Shown here: positions 58,801 through 64,000 of the stretch, one piece after another | Layout: every line of letters begins with the position of its first letter | Position numbering within the stretch: the stretch's first letter is position 1 | NCBI GenBank assembly: GCA_036936605.1 | Contig: JAUPFV010000005.1 | Coordinates: 125,730,453 to 125,794,452, forward strand | From: Limnanthes douglasii subsp. nivea | Taxonomy: Eukaryota > Streptophyta > Magnoliopsida > Brassicales > Limnanthaceae | DNA length: 64,000 nt | Direction: 5' to 3' | Notes under the pieces: generated by a model | What the model was told of the DNA's origin: nothing | The model's input: the letters and a program-made list of their open reading frames with translations, nothing else | Database searches by the model: none | Position numbers and translations under genes: made by a program

Positions 58801-61297
58801 TCGCAACTCTAACTCTTCGAGATTTCTGATCATATACTACTACTATAGTATTTTAAGATTGCATCTCTAAGTTTGATTTAGTTATAAACATAAAAAAAAA
58901 AAAAGTAACTTGATCCAGATTCTGTAATGCTATAAAATAAATGTTGGTGAGTAGTCTTAGTTTGAGGCAGGATAGGACATAGGACTATAGGAGTATTGAC
59001 TTGGAAACAGCTATACTAAGATTATTTAGTATTTGTCTAATGCAAAAAGTTTATGATTAGTGAATACAGAAATTCAGTGTCTTCCTAGGGATGTTGTCTC
59101 TTCAGTGAAAAGCTGTAAAAAGTGTTCTTTATTCACCCTTAGCTTTATTTCTGTCTTTTGTTTCAGACATTAGTTACGATTACCCAAAGTAAAATTCTTT
59201 TATAAAACTTTAAAACCATAATCTTTCTCTCTCTCTAAACTTTATTATTGAATTTTTGTACGATTGTCAAAGTAGTGAAAGCAGTTGTAGGGTGTACTTT
59301 TTTTTTTTACCTCTCTGCAATAAAAACAGGTTCTGAATCTGATAATCTCTTTCTTTTGTCTTAGATTCTCACGCCCATGTAGGAAAGTGATAGAAGAAGA
59401 AGAAATTTTCAAACTTTATCGTTTTTATGATGTAATACAATAAGAATACAATAAAGTGTTTTTTTATATTTAAAATGAAAGAAAAAAAGATAAGGGTTTG
59501 TCTCTTTACAGCTTTTTTTGTTTTATTTAATTAATTATTTAATTGATGTTTTTTTATTGTGTAGAGCAATTCTGAGTCTTGTGTCATTTTCTATTCCCTT
59601 TCTCAGGTATCCAAGTGATGCAGATAAACACCTATTGGCTAGACAGACTGGGCTATCAAGAAACCAGGTCTGTTTCTCTTTCTCTCTGTGAAACCCTAAT
59701 ATTATGATAGTTTATTTTCGTGGAATATGTTTAAATTGTGTATATATGCATGCATATTGATTATTGATTATGATGGGAAAAAGAAAGAAAAAGGTTTGTG
59801 AGATGAGATGAGATGAGAGTTGCATGGAATTGTGCATTATTTCCTGTTGGTTTCCTAATTGTCTTTCTGACAAAGAAACAACATGAGTCTTTTATTTAGT
59901 AGTTAAAGGGGGACATAGATTCTGATGGGGTAAAATAAAATCACTACACTAGTGATGTAAATACTTGAGAGCATGGATGCAAGTACACACACTTACTCAC
60001 TCACTCTTGTCAAGTCCTAGTCCTACTCCTGCTGCTTGCTGCTGCATTAGAGAGAGATCAGAGATTAGGGATTAGAGATTCAAGATTAGAGAGAGACCTA
60101 GAGATGAGACATGAGTGTTTGTAGCTTTGCGCTCTCTCTCATGAAAGCAACATAACATAACAACTTATCACTTAAAAGCCATTAAAGACACTACCCAGTC
60201 TACACCACATAATAAAAGTGTATGGACATCAACTACTTGCCTTCTTTCTCCTTTTTTTTCTCTCTTCTTTAATAAAACACAAGTTTCGACTTTCTTGGTA
60301 AAATAACTAAAACCACGACTCACGCATTATTTTAAAAATGTCACCAAATCCAAATTAATTAAGATAATATTTGACTGGGTACATGGTATGTTATCGTCTA
60401 CTTATTTGTATCTCTCTTTTATCATCGTCATTCGTCGTTATGAGTTCCACTTTTAATACTATGTGGAGAGTACTTTGAGTTCCAGGCTCAAATAGTTCAT
60501 ATTTGGATCCTATATTAATTTTAAAATACTAGTAGTTACTAGTATGGTGATGATAATGAAAAGGAATTTGGATTTGGATTTTTGTCTTGGAAACTTTTAT
60601 ATTTTCAAGACTAAGATGGAGAATTGACCATAAGAGGTAATAGGTAGTAATAATAGGTAAGTAGGTAATAGATGATGGTACTTTATGGTTGGATTATTGA
60701 ATACTAAATGTGAATAAATATTGGCAGGTATCCAATTGGTTCATAAATGCAAGAGTAAGGTTGTGGAAACCCATGGTAGAAGAAATGTACCAACAAGAAG
60801 CCAAAGAGGAAGATGTCGAGGACGAAGAAGGAACAGAAGGAAACCAAAATAACGAAACTACCACTACTGTCATTACACAAACACCAACGCCTTCTCATCC
60901 TGCTCTTGCCACTGCCACCACAACACCAACACCAACAACATGCAAAAGATCCGAATTTAATATCCATGATAACGACCCTTCATTTGTACAAATCAATACA
61001 CAACGTTTCACAGAAAACCAAACAAAACTTATCACCACCACTACTCATGATATTATACCTCCCATTTCCTATCCGGACCACCCGGATGGGTTGCTGCACC
61101 ACCACAACAATTACAGCCACCGTCAATCCATAGAAGATTTCGGGACCACTTCTGCTGATGATAATATTGGGTCCACTCTTATCAGGTTTGGGACAACGAC
61201 TGCCGGTGACGTCTCACTTACACTTGGGTTACGCCATGCTGGCAATATTCCTGAGAAACCTTCGTCTTTCTCTATTAGAGATTTTGGGGGATATTGA
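55846..61297 (+). CDS. BLH2/BLH4: BEL1-like homeodomain transcription factor, BLH2/BLH4 (SAW) type
   Basis: Four coding exons join in frame: 55846-57150, 58188-58573, 59607-59667 and 60728-61297, giving 773 residues. BEL1-like proteins are nuclear TALE homeodomain factors that pair with KNOX proteins to control meristem, leaf-margin and organ patterning. In order: a Gly run (62-70), [16 protein letters not shown] (72-87), a Gln run (121-130), the N-terminal ZIBEL motif GLSLSLSS (248-255), a His-rich tract (286-298), the SKY motif (351-353), the BELL domain from about 418, and a homeodomain at about 541-603 with the PYP three-residue loop (564-566) and WFINAR (588-593). The C-terminal ZIBEL motif is VSLTLGLRH (746-754). 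The IPVY...MLSEMFNF block and the C-terminal end point to the Arabidopsis BLH2/SAW1-BLH4/SAW2 clade. No frameshift or missing key residue is seen. Intron 1 uses a GC donor. Confidence 0.95.
57151..58187 (+). other. Intron 1 of the BEL1-like gene, GC-AG type
   Basis: The reading frame needs exon 1 to end in ...CTTGACGAG and exon 2 to start GTGGATCGG, giving the conserved [13 protein letters not shown]. The donor is therefore GAG/GCATGT (GC instead of GT) and the acceptor ATATTTCAG. Length 1037 bp, phase 0. Read through without splicing, exon 1 stops after ten more residues ([10 protein letters not shown]), giving a 445-residue protein without the homeodomain. Confidence 0.9.
58574..59606 (+). 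other. Intron 2 of the BEL1-like gene
   Basis: Donor CACCC/GTAAGT, acceptor CTTTCTCAG, phase 2, 1033 bp. It splits the codon for the first Pro of the homeodomain PYP loop. Confidence 0.9.
59668..60727 (+). other. Intron 3 of the BEL1-like gene
   Basis: Donor AACCAG/GTCTGT, acceptor TATTGGCAG, phase 0, 1060 bp. It falls just before the recognition-helix sequence VSNWFINAR. It contains GAGAT- and AGATT-rich stretches at about 59800 and 60050-60110. Confidence 0.9.
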
Positions 61298-62040
61298 TTT
61301 TTTTTTTTAAATAATAATCAAAATAATAATCAAAATAATAATCATAATCATATAAAAAATCCATTTTATGCTCTATATTTTTTTTTCATGTGTGTCGTTA
61401 TGTTAAAGCGAAAAATTCATATCTAGAAAGTATAGTTATGGGTTTTATTGTGATTGTAAAGTAGAAAAACAATAATTTAATTTTTCTATTTCTTTTGTTA
61501 TTACGCTTCCAGCTATGCTACGAATAAGATGAACAAATTGAAGCGGTAGTGGCGAACAAATCAGAAATTAGGAATATTGTCGATCGGTCAATTGTTTTAC
61601 TGGAAAAACCGTATATAATAACAAATTATGTTTAAGATTTTTATTCCGAAAAGAAAATGTTCTTGTTACGGCTTGATAATCATGATAGAATAGTCTAATG
61701 GCCCTCTTTTCCAATTCTAGGTATCGTTCACGCCATCGGCTTTCTTTAATTATTTTTTGGCTGTAATAGTTGTGATATACTGACACTCATAGCGTTTAAT
61801 ATTAGGTTCAGTTTAGTTTCAGTGTCCTTCCACCTTACTTTATTTTTGTCGCTATATATATACACCAAACATGATTTACCACCATCTTCTTTCTCGTCCC
61901 TCAACAAATACAATCAGCCATTTTTATCCAAACATCAATTGTGATATTTTCTCTATTTCTATATCATGTTCAAGCCATTGTTACTAGAATTTATGGCATG
62001 TGCGGTCTATAAAAGTATAAAGCGATTATTTTTGGTCAGT
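61298..62040 (+). other. 3' region of the BEL1-like gene and spacer
   Basis: Begins with a T-run and tandem AATAATAATCAA units (about 61309-61345), likely 3' UTR. No canonical AATAAA was assigned. The minus frame at 61568-61786 (72 codons) has no recognisable motif. No other gene is seen before LINE C. Confidence 0.4.
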
Positions 62041-64000
62041 TTTATTTCTAAGTTTTTCACCATTAACAATACTACCCCTGTTTTTGAACTTGAGTTTTGA
62101 TATTTTAGTACCCATTCGTGTCTCTTTAAACTATGCAATTATCTGCATTGTGATGAATGTCAGTGCTGATTTCCCGGATGTCATTGGCATATAACATATG
62201 GGAAAAACTACCAACCTTCACATTGAATACCAAGCACCATGCCTATATACAGTAAATGCTCTTTTTTTGGCCATTCAATTGCCAACTGTGTGTTTCCCAC
62301 ATACTCGTCGCATTCAAATAACAACAATCGATCAACGCGTCACCTAGGAAAGGAACCTATGATTGATAGCAGTAGACACCAATGCCAAGAATAATCCAAT
62401 GACAACGATCCCACATTTTCCAACTATAACTCCTTGGTTTGTAGTTTTGAGGAAGCTGGTGAAGACAACCACTGAACCACACTTGAGCTGAAGATAAGCC
62501 TGGAGAAGAACACAACCTAACCTGTAATCAATGATATGCCAACCTATGATAAAAACTACACAAATATCATATTCCCACAATCTGTGATCTTTGGATTCAA
62601 CATAGTTTCTCCGTTCAACTTCGAGCAATTAGAGGATAATATGATCCTCGACGAGTAAGCACTGTAAGTACCCCCGACTATATTATAATTTCAGCTTGGA
62701 ATGTTAGAGGCCTGAATAACCCGATCCGCCAAAAAGATGTGTCTGATTATGTTTTCTTGGATCACATAAATTTAATATGATTAATTGAAACCAAAGTAAA
62801 AAAAGAAAAAATAAGTAGAGTTATGCAATGTACGTTACCATATTGGCATTACAACTCTAATCATGATTATGACCCACTATGAAGAATTTATATTTCTTGG
62901 AATCCAAGTGTGTTTAGAGTCACTAAAATTTTATTTCTGAGCAACTTATAGATTTCTCAATTTGTTATATAAGAGGAAATTCATGTTTATCCATATCTGC
63001 TATTTATGGGTTCAATGAACCTTCTGAACGCATCCCTTATGGAATGACATCAACATCATTTTATACCATCATTAAAACAACCCTTGAGTTGCATTTGGTG
63101 ATTTCAATGCAATCCGTAAATTTGAGGATTGAACCGATAACTCAGACCTTTGGAGTTAATCCATAAATTATTTCAACAACTATTGTTACCGAAGTGAATT
63201 AAACAACTTACGTTCTACTGGATTTCAATTCTCTTGGTGTAACAAACAAATTGATTATCTCATCTCATCTAAACTTGACAATGTCATGGTCAACAACCAT
63301 CAGGACTCACTATTCTCAAATTATATAGCCCATTATGACTATCCTCGTACTTCTGACCACACCTCCATGACCTTATTACCCCACACTCCCAAACACTTTG
63401 CCAAAAAACCCTTTAGTTTTTTTGGTATGTGGTCATCTCATCCCGACTACAATGCTATAGTACACAATATTTGGTATCTTCCAGTCACATTTCCATCTAT
63501 GCCCACTATCACAACCAAACTGCGTCATCTTCAACACTCTGTTACTTGTCTGAACAAAAAATAATCCAGTAACATCTCAGAAAGAGTGATCAAAGCTCGT
63601 AATATTTTTACCGAAACCCAACTTGGTTTGGCTATAAACCTAAATGAAACGTCCCTCATTGAGCCAAAGTTTCTGCCTCAAAAGAATATATCTTTTTCAG
63701 CAGGGTTGGAGAGTCTTCCATCAAACAAAAATCTCGAGAAACCTGACCCAATTTAAGAGATTGCAAAACTATTTTTTTCACAATATCATTAAAACTCGCA
63801 TTGCTATGACCAAAATTATCACGATAAATGACCATTAGGGTCTACCTTACTCTAAACCTAAGTGAGTGATTGTCATATTCATCAATCAAAATTTTAATAT
63901 TTTAGGCACAAAGAACCCCTTAAACTACCCAGGTGTCGCTATAAACTGTGAATTCATCCCCTCCAAACTGAGTGAAATAGATAAATCCAATATGATCTGT
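62041..64000 (+). mobile_element. L1-type LINE C, 5' part, runs off the window
   Basis: End of a LINE ORF1 followed by the start of ORF2. Near 62190-62290 the + strand reads MGKTTNLHIEYQAPC and, after a one-base shift, FGHSIANCVF, a decayed CCHC zinc knuckle. From about 62690 ORF2 opens with SAWNVRGLNNPIRQKDVSDY (endonuclease motif). It continues with LIETKVKK, FGDFNAIRKFED near 63100, STGFQFSWCNKQIDYLISSK near 63220 and YPRTSDHTSMTLL near 63340, the last with the catalytic Asp-His pair. The frame 63286-63564 is open. RT would lie beyond 64000. Several stops, so inactive. It lies about 750 bases downstream of the BEL1-like gene. Confidence 0.8.

Noticed and set aside
62344..62628. Minus-strand ORF resembling a multi-pass membrane protein
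   Set aside because: No family recognised, and the same locus reads as LINE ORF1/ORF2 sequence on the + strand.

Overview
The window looks like nuclear DNA from a eudicot plant: AT-rich, very gene-poor and built from layers of plant transposable elements. I see one intact host gene, a BEL1-like (TALE) homeobox gene at about 55.1-61.3 kb on the + strand. Nearly everything else is transposon remains, tandem repeats or featureless AT-rich DNA. The species cannot be fixed from the sequence alone.

Layout. 1-5.6 kb: 3' half of a Ty3/gypsy element, probably Tat-type, with an integrase remnant, a 37-bp tandem repeat, a long degenerate antisense ORF and a 3' LTR. 9.2-11.7 kb: 5' LTR, primer site, gag and start of protease of a second element of the same family. 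Its protease is cut by an inverted array of short repeats with a 220-bp higher-order period (11.7-15.2 kb). That array is itself split by a 1.2-kb non-autonomous LTR element with matching LTRs, primer site, polypurine tract and a perfect 5-bp target duplication. 16.5-20.3 kb: a divergent pair of PIF/Harbinger remains (Myb-like ORF1 on -, DDE transposase on +), with an 84/85-bp minisatellite and a scrap of plastid trnK-UUU between them. 22.6-27.8, 29.5-35.1 and 62.0-64.0 kb: three degraded L1-type LINEs, all on +. 35.5-40.2 kb: a nearly full-length Ty1/copia element on -. 46.7-48.8 and 53.35-54.7 kb: two copies of a TIR element carrying a 26-bp minisatellite. The first holds a GC-rich hAT-type element with a perfect 8-bp target duplication. 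51.26-53.33 kb: a Mutator-like element with TIRs of about 445 bp and an exon-like internal segment.

The BEL1-like gene has four coding exons that join in frame to a 773-residue protein. It has SKY and BELL regions, a three-residue-loop homeodomain and both ZIBEL motifs, and I place it in the BLH2/BLH4 (SAW1/SAW2) clade. Its first coding intron must use a GC donor (GC-AG) to keep the frame.

No protein-coding pathway or operon is present beyond this gene. The most unusual material is the nested repeat architecture: an inverted tandem array interrupting a retroelement protease, minisatellites carried by TIR elements, and plastid DNA beside a 27-base G-rich tract.
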